The translations under genes and the position numbers were made by a program. DNA of 64,000 bases, taken from positions 1,323,421 through 1,387,420 of the forward strand of contig CAJNDS010002124.1 of NCBI GenBank assembly GCA_905221605.1. The letters are read 5' to 3'. This document shows positions 1 to 12,200 of this stretch, piece after piece (within the stretch, counting starts at the first letter, position 1; each line of letters starts with the position of its first letter). The notes below the pieces were generated by a model that worked only from the letters and a program-made list of their open reading frames with translations, searched no databases and had not been told where the DNA came from. This DNA is from Symbiodinium natans (Eukaryota; Sar; Dinophyceae; Suessiales; Symbiodiniaceae).

Positions 1-119
1 CAAACCCCAAACCCCAAACCCCAAACCCCAAACCCCAAACCCCAAACCCCAAACCCTAAACCCTAAACCCTAAACCCTAAACCCTAAACCCTAAACCCTA
101 AACCCTAAACCCTGAACCC
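1..119 (-). repeat. Telomere-type array at window start (CCCCAAA then CCCTAAA)
   Basis: Seven units of CCCCAAA change to CCCTAAA units. Internal in the sense that coding exons of a gene that continues upstream follow it; not evidence of a chromosome end. Confidence 0.95.
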
Positions 120-135
120 TACTTACCCGAAGCAG

Positions 136-221
136 CCTCAAGAACCCTGGGCTACTCAAGCCTCGAGCTCCTGCGCACATGCAAAGGAAAGCCAAGAAGA
201 TGATGCACCTGGCCAGATTTG
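136..221 (+). CDS. Dynein heavy chain, possible exon 1 of window
   Basis: Reads [18 protein letters not shown] at its 3' end, where dyneins have the P(A/G)xDPM...LAxxxG segment of AAA6. Acceptor GCAG at 131-135. Similarity is weak; placed mainly by order before the next exon. Confidence 0.35.
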
Positions 222-3200
222 GTGTTAGGGTTCAGGATTCAGGGTTTGGGGTTTAGGGTTTAGGGTTTAGGTTTTAGGGTCTAGGGTTTAGGGTTTAGGG
301 TATTAGAGGTTAGGGGTTTAGTGTTTAGGGTTTAGAGGTAAGGGGTTTAGGGGTTTAGGGGTTAAGGGGTCTAGGGGTCTAGGGGTCTAGGGGTCTAGGG
401 TTCCCTAGAGAGAGCTCCCAGGCCCTGAACCTCGAAGCACAGATCCCCAATGCAAAGGCATTTTTGTGGTCACTGTGTACCTTTTTAACCCGAAACCTTG
501 GGATGTTCGCCCCGTACACTAAGAGTCCTCACTAAGATTTTACATAATAGAGGGCAGATTTTTCACAATCCCTATTAAGGACAGTTAGTGCAAGGGGGGA
601 CATCCCAACCTAAACCCAAAACCCTTTTTTAACGGGTTCCGAAGAACCTACCCGTCATGGGTTCAGGCTTTAGGGTTTAGGGTTTAGGGTTTATGGCTCA
701 AAATTTAGTGTTTAGGGTTATAGGGTTGAAATCAACGTGGACCTGTTGAGCCCAACACCCTCCCCCCCCCCTCCCAGAGGCAGCCAGGCTTGATTCAGAA
801 AGCCTTGGGTCCCCGCTGATTAGCCTTGGTAGCCCAGGGGTACCCTTTTCCGTTTTGTGGTTCAAGGTTCCCTTATCAACTATAGCTAACCCCAAAAAAT
901 TGGTGCGCTTAGTGCAATTTTATATATGGTTACGTGGCTACCAAGTAGGAAAACCTGACAAACTCGCGCTATTTCTAGGCTAAGCAGGTCCCTGGGTACT
1001 AAGCAGCGGGCCCCATTCACCATTCTGCCGCCCCCCTCCATTTAGGGTTCATGTTTAGGGTTTAGGGTTTAGGGTTTAGGGTTTAGGGTTTAGGGTTTAG
1101 GGTTTAGGGTTTAGGGTTCAGGGTTTAGGGTTTAGGGTTTGTGGTTTAGGGTCTAAAACCCGAAAACCAGGATCGATGGCGCCGAAAAGGGCTTCTGGGT
1201 GCTACTGGCAAATTGCATCTTGGATTTAAGGCTTTAGTGTTGACCGGCCTGCAGGCAAATGCTGGCATCCTACCGCGCTCTAAACCCTATAGGACCCCTA
1301 ACCCCGAGCCCCCGAAATCCCTCGAGCCCTAAACCCTAGGGCCCTAAGTCCTAAACCCTCGCACAGCAAAGCCCCAAGCCCTATAATCCTAAAACGCTGA
1401 ACCCTTTCGACCCTGAAACCCCAAAGCCCCAAACCATAAATCCCTAGAACCCTCAACCTTCTTGAAGACGTGGTGCCGCTTCACCTCGACACTCCACCAG
1501 CCTCCCCTCCTACCTCTGACTCCCTTGGTTTCGATTTCGGTTTCATTGAAATAGGGTGTAGGGTTCAGGGTTTTTCTTTTCGGGCTTTTTCAGTGTTTAG
1601 GATTTAGGGGGGCTGAGGTTTTGAGGTTGGCATTGGGCTTAGAGTGGGGGTTGGGTTTGAAAGGTGGCTTTTGCTGCACCGTTGAAATGATTGTGGTTGG
1701 CACTTGCTACGGCCATGCCGCTTTGCTTTGTGTTTCCATAAACCGATCTCGGTAGGCCCTTGGCGAGGATCATATTCTGGAATGTTCTCAGAGGGTCTGA
1801 AGGGCCATCTCCTAGCTAATACCTAAACCCTAAACCCCAAACCCTAAACCCTAAACCCCAAACCCTAAACCCTAAACCCTCAAAAGTGGTGTTTTTTCTC
1901 TGCTTTAGTTCACTGAGAATCAAACCCGGGTTCAGCAGACCATTGTCATTCTGGTTCTGAGGGAGTACAGAATACCCTAAAGCCTAAACCGATTCGGGGG
2001 GGGATTCGACTTTGATAGTCCCCCGAATCCCTGTAGAGCTCGGCATTCTGATATCCGAAACACCTCGAACCTGCCACGGAACTTTGAGGACATGCTGATA
2101 TTAGCCAATCACCCGAAACCCTTATAAAGCCTCAAAGAAACCCGTATACAACCTTAAACAGAACCCTTATAAAGCCTTTAAAAGAACCCTTATGAAGCCT
2201 TAAAGAAACCCTTATAAAGCCTTAAAAAGAACCCTTAGAAAGCCTTCAAAAAAAACGAAACCCTTATAGAGCCTTCAAGAAACCCTTATACAGCCTTTAA
2301 AAAAGCCCCTTATAAAGCCTTAAAAAGAACCCGTAGACAAAACCCGGAAGTTGCGCAAGTGAACCTGAGGCCATCTCTGTGTGCATTGGCTTCCCTCTCT
2401 AGAGAAGCTGATCGAAAAGACCTTTGACGAGGTGAGCTTTGGTTGGGGATTCGAGCCCCATGGTTTGGGGTTTAGGGTTGAGGGTTTAGGGTTTAGGGTT
2501 TAGGGTTTAGGGATAACAAGCCCTAACTTAGCTTTGATAAGGGTTGCCTTTGGGCCTTATTTGCTCGGCAGGAAGGGGCGGGCATATGTGATGGCAGGGG
2601 AGGGGGGGGGGGGGGGGGGGGAAATATGGGCTTCTCAAAATTTGGGGACACGGGTTTTGGGTCTTGGGGGCTGTGGTGGCATCATCGTCCGAAAACATCA
2701 GTTGAAGTTGAACGTGCTCTCCATCAGGCTACGTCTGCGGATTTAAGGGCCTTTCAAAAGGCTAGTCAGCTTTGGCTGGAGAGTTCATTCCCCGAAATCA
2801 CCCTTTACGCTAAACTCTAAACCATAGCGCACCTGGTGACAAGTGTGGCCCTGGTGTGCATAGGATGCCTAGGGTTTACGGTTTAGGGTTTAGGGTTTAG
2901 GGTTTAGGGTTTAGGGTTTAGGGTAGTTGCATGGGCCCTTAACATGGTCCGTACCTCCCCTGATGTACGGGTTGAAACGACCCCAAGGCCGCATACACCC
3001 CTAAAGTCTACACCCTAAACCCTAAACCCTAAACCCTAGTCCCGAAACCCTAAACCCTAAACCCTAAACCGTAAACCCTAAACGCTAAACCCTAAACCCT
3101 ATACCCTTCATACACCCTGCAGGGGCCGCACGAGAAGTTCCGCATCTTCCTGTCATCCTCGCCGACTCCAAAGCCGTTCGGCGGTCAATGCCTAGTTCCT

Positions 3201-6200
3201 TTGAGTAGGGTTTAGGGTTTCGGGTTTAGGGTTTAGGGTTTAGGGTTTAGGGCTCAGGGCTTAGGGTTTCGGCTTCAGGGTTTAGGGTCTAGGGTCCAGG
3301 GTTTCGGGTCTAGGCCCTAGTGCGGAAATAAATGCTTGTCAGTCAAAGGTCGGCAGGTTAGCGGCTTGGGTAACGTGGTTGCGGGCTTTGAGACCCTGTT
3401 ACAAGGACCCCCCCCAAAAAAATGAATAAATAATAACAAAGTACATGCTTTTCCCTGTAGGGTTTAGCGTTTAGGGCGTTAAACCCTAAACCCTAAACCC
3501 TAAACCCTAAACCCTAAATTTCGGGGTTTGGCGCGTGTGGACAGCTCGGAGTTCCTGTCGCCTCATCCCATCGACTTCTGACTGAAATGCTGTGCAGGCC
3601 CCCCACAAGGCCCCAAACCGCCACCCCCCCGGCAGCCATAGGATTTAGGGTTTAGGGTTTAGGGTTTAGGGTTTAGGGTTTAGGATTTAGGGTTTAGGGT
3701 TTAGGGTTTAGGGTTTAGGGTTTAGGCATCAAGAATCCTTAGCTCTAGATCCCCGAATATTCTTCGAGTGCGTCACGAGGTTCCCCATTCAGCTCCTGCA
3801 GAACTGCATCAAGATGACCCTTGGCGTGGTCCAAAGTATGAGCCCTTAATTCGGGGACCTTTTCATCTAACCCTTATACACACTATCTATCTATCTATCG
3901 ATCTATCTATCTATCTATAAAACTATCTATATATATATATGTATATCTATATAATGGCTTAGTCTATATATATATATATACATAATAAGGGCCCCTACTG
4001 CCGATCCCTGTAAACAAGAGGGTAAGGGACCACTAAGGGCCCATGGTGCACACCTTAGAAGCTGAGGGCCACAGGGAGGGTCGGGGGCTTACTTGGTTTA
4101 GGGTTTAGGGTTTAGGGTTTAGGGTTTAGGGTTTAGGGTTTAGGGTTTAGGGTTTAGTGTTGCGGGTGCAGTAGGGCTGAGGCTCTAGTTTAGTCTAGTA
4201 CGTCATTGAGTTATTTCTTTTGCAACTCAAACGCCCCAACTACACCCTTGCAGCAGGGAGCATCGTACGTACATCAAGCGGTGCTCAAAGAGAACTCCAA
4301 CTTCGGGTTTAGGGTTCAGGGTTTAGGGTTCAGGTTTTAGGGCTAGGGTTTGGTCTTTCAATTTTCCACGTTTCGAACGCTTAATCCTCTAAACGCCCGA
4401 CACCCGAACCTCACAAAAACCAGAAACTGCCGAACGCCGAAGCATGAGATGAGGTTCCCCATCGTTTTACGCTTGAGTGCCCTCAAATGTACAGATCCAT
4501 GGCGAATCATGAAAGGGGGGGAGCAGAAATCATCCCATTCTCATAATCAGCATTTTTCAGATTGGGGGATATTAATCGGGTCCCCTAGATTAGGAGATGC
4601 CCAGACTGGGTTTAGGGTTCAGCGTTCAGAGTTTAGGATTTAGCTTGAAAGCTGACAGTCTGCGAACCAAGAAAGTTTAAGGACACTTTCCCACAGCGTC
4701 CTCTTCTGATGTACTAGACCCTCAACCCTCAACCCTAAAAGGCCCTGAACCCTAAAAAACCCTAGCCTCTAAACCTTATAATACTCTAAAAAGCCCTAAA
4801 CCCTAGACCCTAAAACCTAGAGCGTGCCAAGGACCACGGAACCTCCAAAGGGGCTGAAAGCCAACCTTGTGCGGCTGTTGCAGAACACCGCAGAGGAAGG
4901 TTAGGGTGTATGGTTTAGGGTTTAGGGTTTAGGGTCTAGGGTTTAGGGTTTAGGGTTTAGGGTTTGGGGTTTAGGGTTTAGAGTTTAGGGCCAGTTTAGG
5001 GTTTAGGGCTTAGGGTTTAGGGTTTAGAGTTTAGGGTTTAGGGTTTAGGGTTTCTGATTTAGGGCCTCCGGGGCACCTGGAGAAGCCGGTGTGTTCAACG
5101 TAAACCGACATGGCCCTAAGCTTCTGGGTACCCTTAAACCGATTTCCCAGACCCGTCCAAGGTACCGTTCCGTGTTTAAGGAGTATAGTTGTCCCTAAAC
5201 CCGAAACCCTAAACCCTAAACCCTAAACCCTAAACCCCAAACCCGAAACCCTAAACCCGTAGTTTTTGCTTTAGGCAAAACCTGAACCCCCAAATCCCTA
5301 AGACCTCAGCCCGTGGCTTGTGCAAAACTCCGCGGATGCGCGGCACTTGGGACTTGATGGAGGATCAGGGCTTAAGGGGTTTAGAGGGTTGAGGGTTTCG
5401 GGTTTAGGGTCTAGGGTTTAGGGTTTAGGGCTTAGGCTGTTTTCGGGACATCCAAGAGCAGAGCCCTGAACCCTGCAGCAAACGCCAGCGTTCTGGGACC
5501 TTCTTCGGAAGCTCCGGTGCCCCTTTAAGCGGAATCTTGTGATCGGCCATCAGCTTCCAGACAATGCCCAAATAACCCCCAAAACCACCAAACCCTAAAC
5601 CCCAAGCCCTAAACCCCCAAACCCCAAACCCCCTGAACCCTGAAGCCTGATTCTGGACTTACACCCCCTGAACCCCCAAGCCCTGAACCCTGAGATCCCT
5701 AGGGTAGGAGCCTGAATAATTAGAATAGGGTTTTGGGGGGGCTCTTACAGTATATTTACAAAGGGACCCTAAGGGAATAACCACTCGAAATTCTTCCGAC
5801 CCCGACGTTTTTTACTCCCTGGGCTTGCTCTTCGACCTAAACCCTAAACCCTAAACCCTAAACCCTAAACCCTAAACCCTAAACCCTAAACCCTAAACCC
5901 TAAACCCTAAACCCTAAACCCTAAACCCTAAACCCTAAACCCTAAACCCTATCCCTTGGCTTGCTCTTTGGCTGCTCCAGGAGTCCTACAACCGTGTCAA
6001 AGAGGTGCAGAAGTATCGCCGGCTCTTCTTCTCTCTGTGTTGGTTCCATGCAATTCTCCTGGAGCGGAAGAAGCCCCTCTGCTGGGTCGAGAGAGTTTAG
6101 GGTTTAGGCTTTGGGCATTAGGCTTTGGGCATTAGGCTTTCGGCTTTAGGCTTTAGGCTTTCGGCTTTAGTCTTTAGGCTTTAGGCTTTAGGGTTACAGG

Positions 6201-9200
6201 TTTTCGGGTTCAGGGTTTCTATTCCCCCCGCCCGCCCGACCGCCCTCGCAGCGGTACCTCTTCGTTGTTGTGACCTTGGTAGGACTCCGTAGGCAGACCC
6301 CTGTCACAGGAAACCCCTTTTTAGACCTCCTTCTTCCTCTCTTGGTTTTTGAAAAGGGGACCTTATCAAGAGGAGTTCTCTTAACTTTTAACAGGGGTCT
6401 TATTCAGGGTTCAGAGCGTTTAGGGTTTACCGAAAGCACTACTTTCGAACCCGGAGCCCACCCAAACCACCACAACCCCTAGACCGTAAACACCCCTTAG
6501 ACCCTGAGCACCCCGAAAACCCTGAACCGTACACACCCCTGACCCCAAGCTTGAACGAAACCCGACTAATATAGCAGTCTGAACGATGACCAACATCTTC
6601 CCTGTCGAATCCATACATGGGCAGCTAGCTAGATTAGGGTCCCTTTTGGGGGGTCCTCATTCAAGGGTGTCGTACTTTCTAGGGGAGCCAGAAAGAGACC
6701 CTACAGTAATTTAGAGAGCTACCCACATAAAACTAATATGATCTCAATGTACCCTAAACCCTAAACTGCCAACCGTGAACAACCCAAAGCAGCCTCAAGC
6801 TGGCGTCAGCAACAAAAGGATCAAATCCTAAAGCCCATACTAAACCCTAAACCCTAAACCCTAAACCCTAAACCCTAAACCCTAAACCCTAAACCCTAAA
6901 CCCTAAACCCTAAACCCTAAACCCTAAACCCTAAACCCTAAACCCTAAACCCTAAACCCTATCCCTTGGCTACAACGAAACTCAGGTTCAAGATGCTGGG
7001 ATGGAACATCGGCTACGACTTCAACGACTCAGACTTCGACATCTGCGGCTCGGATGGGTGATAAGGGGCACGGCAAGGGCCAGGTATTGTAGGGGCTTCA
7101 ATACTCGTTATTCCAATACGTGTTTTTTTTTTTTTTTTGGGGGGGGGGTGGGGGGGTGGGGGGGGGGGGGGCTCTTATGTTGTATTACACAGGGACCATA
7201 AGGGAATAACATTAGCATTTATTCCTCGCCTCTAGTACTAGGGTTGTTTAGGTCCTGGGGTTAGGGTTCTAGAGGAGCGCAGGCTTCCCCTCTTCGGTTT
7301 ACTAGACATGTATTCAGGCTTCAGGATGTATATAAGGAATAAGGGTTCAGGCTATTCAGAGGTACAGTATAGGTCTATGTTCATCGCGGCATACGTATAC
7401 AAAGATTGGTATTCCGACTCATAACCTCACTATTTCAACCTCGTGACAACATTCCCTCAACCTTTCAGTAGGTCCCACCTTCAACCCTAAACCCCAACCG
7501 CTAACCTGACGGTGAGGGCAAGAACCTTATATCCATAAGTTGCCAAAATCAACAGCCCTATGCCTTCAACCCTCAGCCTTGTTTCCCTAAAAGCCGTATA
7601 AACCCTAAGAGCCCTAAAATAGCCCTAAAAGCCCTCAACCCTCAGCAAGGTGAGAACATCCTGGCCATGTATCTGGACGAGAATCCCACGGAGATCCCTT
7701 GGGATGCCATCCGCTACCTCATCGCCGAGGTGAGGGTTTAGGGTTCAGGGTTTAGGGTTTAGGGTTTAGGGTTTAGGCTTTAGGGAGGGTGTAGGGTCTA
7801 GGGTAATAGGGTATATCAAAGGCACTACTTTAGGGTATGTTTAAATCAGGTGTTACTGTAGGGTCTATTCAGGTACTACTGCAGGGTTCAGGGGATTGGG
7901 GTAGCACTTTAGGGCCCTTAGGGCCTTTAGGCTTTTGGGCGGGGGCGGGGGGGGGGGGGGGGGGGACTACTGGGTTAACTTGTTCAGGCTCAGAAACTTT
8001 GTTAGGTACTATAATATGTGCCATCTTCACATTACCGCGTCCCTAAAACCTCTGACTCTCCCACTATGGTAGCTTGGTTAGCCCTGAAAAAAGCCCTGAA
8101 CCCCAAGCCCTTTGTTTACGGTAACTTGGCTGAACGCACGAGGGATGAGGGTTTGAAGCTTGGGGCTTGGAGAGCGCTCGATGAATCATCCAAATACAAG
8201 ATGTCCTGTGCTTGAAGGTGACTACAGGGTTCAGGGTTGAGGGTTGAGATGGTTCAGGGTTTAGGGTTTAGAGTTCAGGGTTTAGGCTCTTTGAGGTTTG
8301 GTGGGCAGGGTTTAGGGTTTAGGGCTCAGGGCTTCAAACGTCTCAATGCATCTGGTGAGAGGGGGGAAAACAGCCTGTACCAATTAGTTCGAAACTGTTT
8401 GCACGGTTGCCGCTGCCTTCCTGACTCTGGTGACGACCGCGCACAAGTTTAGGATGTAGGGCACCCTAAACCCTAAAACCCTAAACCCTAAACTCCTAAA
8501 CTCCTAAACTCCTAAACCCCAAACCCTAAACCCCAAACCCCAAACCCCAAACCCTAAACCCTAAACCCTAAACCCTAAACCCTAAACCCTAAACCCTAAA
8601 CCCTAAACCCTAAACCCTAAACCCTAAACCCTAAACCCTAAACCCTAAACCCTAAACCCTACCAGCCAACTCCGAAAGCCTAAGACCTAACACTTGACGG
8701 ACCGTGGAGGCCAACTATGGCGGCCGAGTCACTGAGCACCCGGATAACCGCATTTTGAGGCTGTCTGTATAGGGTTTGGGGTTTAGGGTTTAGGGTTTAG
8801 GGTTTAGGGTTCAGGGTTTAGGGTTTAGGGTTTAGGGTTTGGGGTTTGGGGTTTAGGGTTTAGGGTTTAGGGTTTAGGACCCCCATAGTAGATCTTTCTT
8901 GACCTCCAAGTTTTTTGGCTGTTTAGGACTTGGGGGCTTCAGCGTTTCAGACTTCAGGTGTTTAAGTTGTTCGGGCAGTGTTTCCTGGGCGTGGTCTTTC
9001 TCATGTCTTTGTTGCACACTTTCTTGTTGGGAGGGGGGTTATCAGTTGCTCAGAGTTCAATCCCTCGAAGTGGCAAGGAGGGGATGCAAAAAAACACCGT
9101 GATCCCAACCTAGGGTGCGAAGAGAGCCTCACCAGTGCCCTACATACCCAGGCCCTAAACCCTACAACCTAAACCCTAAACCCTAAACCCTAAACCCGCC

Positions 9201-12200
9201 AGGTCTTACGTCAACGAGTTCTTCTGCCCGGCAGCCTTGCAGCCAAAGTTCCAGCTCTCTTCCCTGCCCACGTACTTCATTCCGGAGGCCGGTGCCGCCA
9301 ATTGGGGTTTAGGGTTTAGGGTTTAGGGTTTCGGGTTTAGGGTTTAGGGTTTACCCTAAACCCCTAAGCCCTAAATGCCTTGATCTGCCCGAGTCTCTCT
9401 TGACAGGTTTCAGGTTTTGAGCCCTGGGGGCTTTTGAGGTTTAGGGTGTAGGGTTTAGGTCTTAGGGTTGAGGGTTTAGGGTGTAGGGTTTAGGGCCAAG
9501 GATTTAGGGTTTAGGGTTTAGGTTTTGAACCCTTTTTAAGTTTTCGGGCTGGTGCTTAACAAGGTTTGTCGAGGGGGTTTGTGGTTTTCGGGAAAGTGGT
9601 CGCGGGGGGGGGGGGGGGGGGGGGGGGTGTGCAGCTTAAATAGGGTCTATTTGGAAGCGGGGAATCGTATTTACAAGAGGAAAACAGGCCCCAAAACGTA
9701 TACTTATTCACAAGAGCCATGTTCCAAATAGACCCTATTTTAGGTCCTGTAGGGTTGCACAGACAGAATTTAATTCATTAAATTCCTTAATTTCCACTTT
9801 CCCCCTGGAATTTAATGAATTTAATCAATTAATTCAATTAATTCATTTATTTCCAAATGGGGGGTGGGGGCTGGGGCATCCTCCTCCCCCCAATATTAAA
9901 CCACGAGCCCGGGCCTCCCCCCAATACTAAATCACGAGCCCGGGCCTCCCCCCAATACTAAATTACGAGCCCGGGCCTTCCCGCAATACTAAATCACGAG
10001 CCCGGGCCTCCCCCCAATACTAAATCACGAGCCGGGCTAAATCACGAGCCCGGGCCTCCAAATTACGAGGCCGGGCCTCCCCCCAATACTAAATCACGAG
10101 CCCGGGCCTCCCCCCAATACTAAATCACGAGCCCGGGCCTCCCGCAATACTAAATCACGAGCCCGGGCCTCCCCCCAATACTAATTTACGAGCCCGGGCC
10201 TCCTCCCAATACTAAATCACGAGCCCTCCTCCCCCCAATACTAGGGCACAGTTTTTGCTCCAAAAAGTGACATCGCAAGCCCTGGTCCCTAAGATTTTGA
10301 GCTCATTTCTTGCCCCAAAGAGTAACATCGCAAGCCCTGGTCCCTAAGATTTTGGGCTCATTTCTTGCCCCAAAGAGTAACATCGCAAGCCCTGGTCCCT
10401 ATTATTTGGGGCCCAGTTTTTGCTCCAAAGAGTCAAATCGCAAGCCCTGGTCCCTAAGATTTTGGACTCAGTTTTTTGCTCCAAAGCAAGCCCTGGTCCT
10501 TAAGATTTTGGGCTCATTTCTTGCTCCGAAGAGTCAAATCGCAAGCCCTGGTCCCGAAGATTTCGGGTTCAATTTTTGCTCCACAGAGTCAAACCGCAAG
10601 CCCTGGTCCCTAAGATTTGGGGCACAGTTTTTGCTCCAAAGGGTCAAATCGCAAGCCCTGCTCCCTAAGATTTTGGGCTCATTTCTTGCCCAAAAGAGTG
10701 ACATCGCAAGCCCTGGTCCCTAAGATCTTGGGCCCAGTTGCTCCAAAGAGTCAAATCGCAAGCCCTGGTCCCTAAGATTTTGGGCCCAGTTTTTGCTCCA
10801 AAGGGTCAAATCGCAAGCCCTGGTCCCTAAGATTTTGGGTTCAATCTTTGCTCCAAAGAGTAACATCGCAAGCCCTGGTCCCTAAGATTTGGGGCCCAGT
10901 TTTTGCTCCGAAGAGTCAAATCGCAAGCCCTGGTCCCTAAGATTTTGGGTTCAATTTTTGCTCCAAAGAGTGACATCGCAAGCTCTGGTCCCTAAGATTG
11001 GGGGCCCAGTTTTTGCTCCAAAGAGTGACATCGCAAGTCCTGGTCCCTAAGATTTTGGGTTCAATTTTTGCTCCAAAGAGTGACATCGCAAGCCCTGGTC
11101 CCTAAGATTTGGGGCCCAGTTTTTGCTCCAAAGAGTAACATCGCAAGCCCTGGTCCCTAAGATTTTGGGCCCAGTTTTTGCTCCAAAGAGTCAAATCGCA
11201 AGCCCTGGTCCCTAAGATTTGGGGCCCAGTTTTTGCTCCAAAGAGTGACATCGCAAGTCCTGGTCCCTAAGATTTTGGGTTCAATTTTTGCTCCAAAGAG
11301 TGACATCGCAAGCCCTGGTCCTTAAGATTTTGGGTTCGTTTTTTGCTCCAAAAAGTGACATCGCAAGCCCTGGTCCCTAAGATTTTGGGCCCAGTTTTTG
11401 CTCCAAAGAGTCAAATCGCAAGCCCTGGTCCCTAAGATTTTGGGTTCATTTTTTGCTCCAAAGAGTGACATCGCAAGCCCTGGTCCCTAAGATCTTGGGC
11501 CCAGTTTTTGCTCCAAAGAGTCAAATCGCAAGCCCTGGTCCCTAAGATTTTGGGTTCAATTTTTGCTCCAAAGAGTCAAATCGCAGGCCCTGGTCCCTAA
11601 GATTTTGCATTCATTGTTGCTCCAAAGAGTGACATCGCAAGCCCTGGTCCCTAAGATCTTGGGCCCAGTTTTTGCTCCGAAGAGTCAAATCGCAAGCCCT
11701 GGTCCCTAAGATTTTGGGTTCAATTTTTGCTCCAAAGAGTCAAATCGCAAGCCCTGGTCCCTAAGATTTGGGGCCCAGTTTTTGCTCCAAAGAGTCAAAT
11801 CGCAAGCCCTGGTCCCTAAGATTTTGGGTTCATTTTTTGCTCCAAAGAGTGACATCGCAAGCCCTTGTCCCTAAGATTTTGGGCCCAGTTTTTGGTTCAA
11901 AGAGTCAAATCGCAAGCCCTGGTCCCTAAGATTTTGGGCTCAATTTTTGCTCCAAAGAGTCAAACCGCAAGCCCTGGTCCCTAAGATTTGGGGCCCAGTT
12001 TTTGCTCCAAAGAGTCAAATCGCAAACCCTGCTCCCTAAGATTTTGGGCCCAGTTTTTGCTCCAAAGAGTCAAATCGCAAGCCCTGGTCCCTAAGACTTT
12101 GGGTTCAATTTTGCTCCAAAGAGTGACATCGCAAGCCCTGGTCCCTAAGATTTGGGGGCCAGTTTTTGCGCCAAAGAGTAAAATCGCAAGCCCTGGTCCC

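Noticed and set aside
1..119. True chromosome end at the window start
   Set aside because: A gene continues across it and similar tracts occur throughout the window in both orientations, so it is interstitial.
9884..10243. CRISPR-like array (31-bp repeats)
   Set aside because: Units are contiguous with no unique spacers, in a eukaryotic intron.
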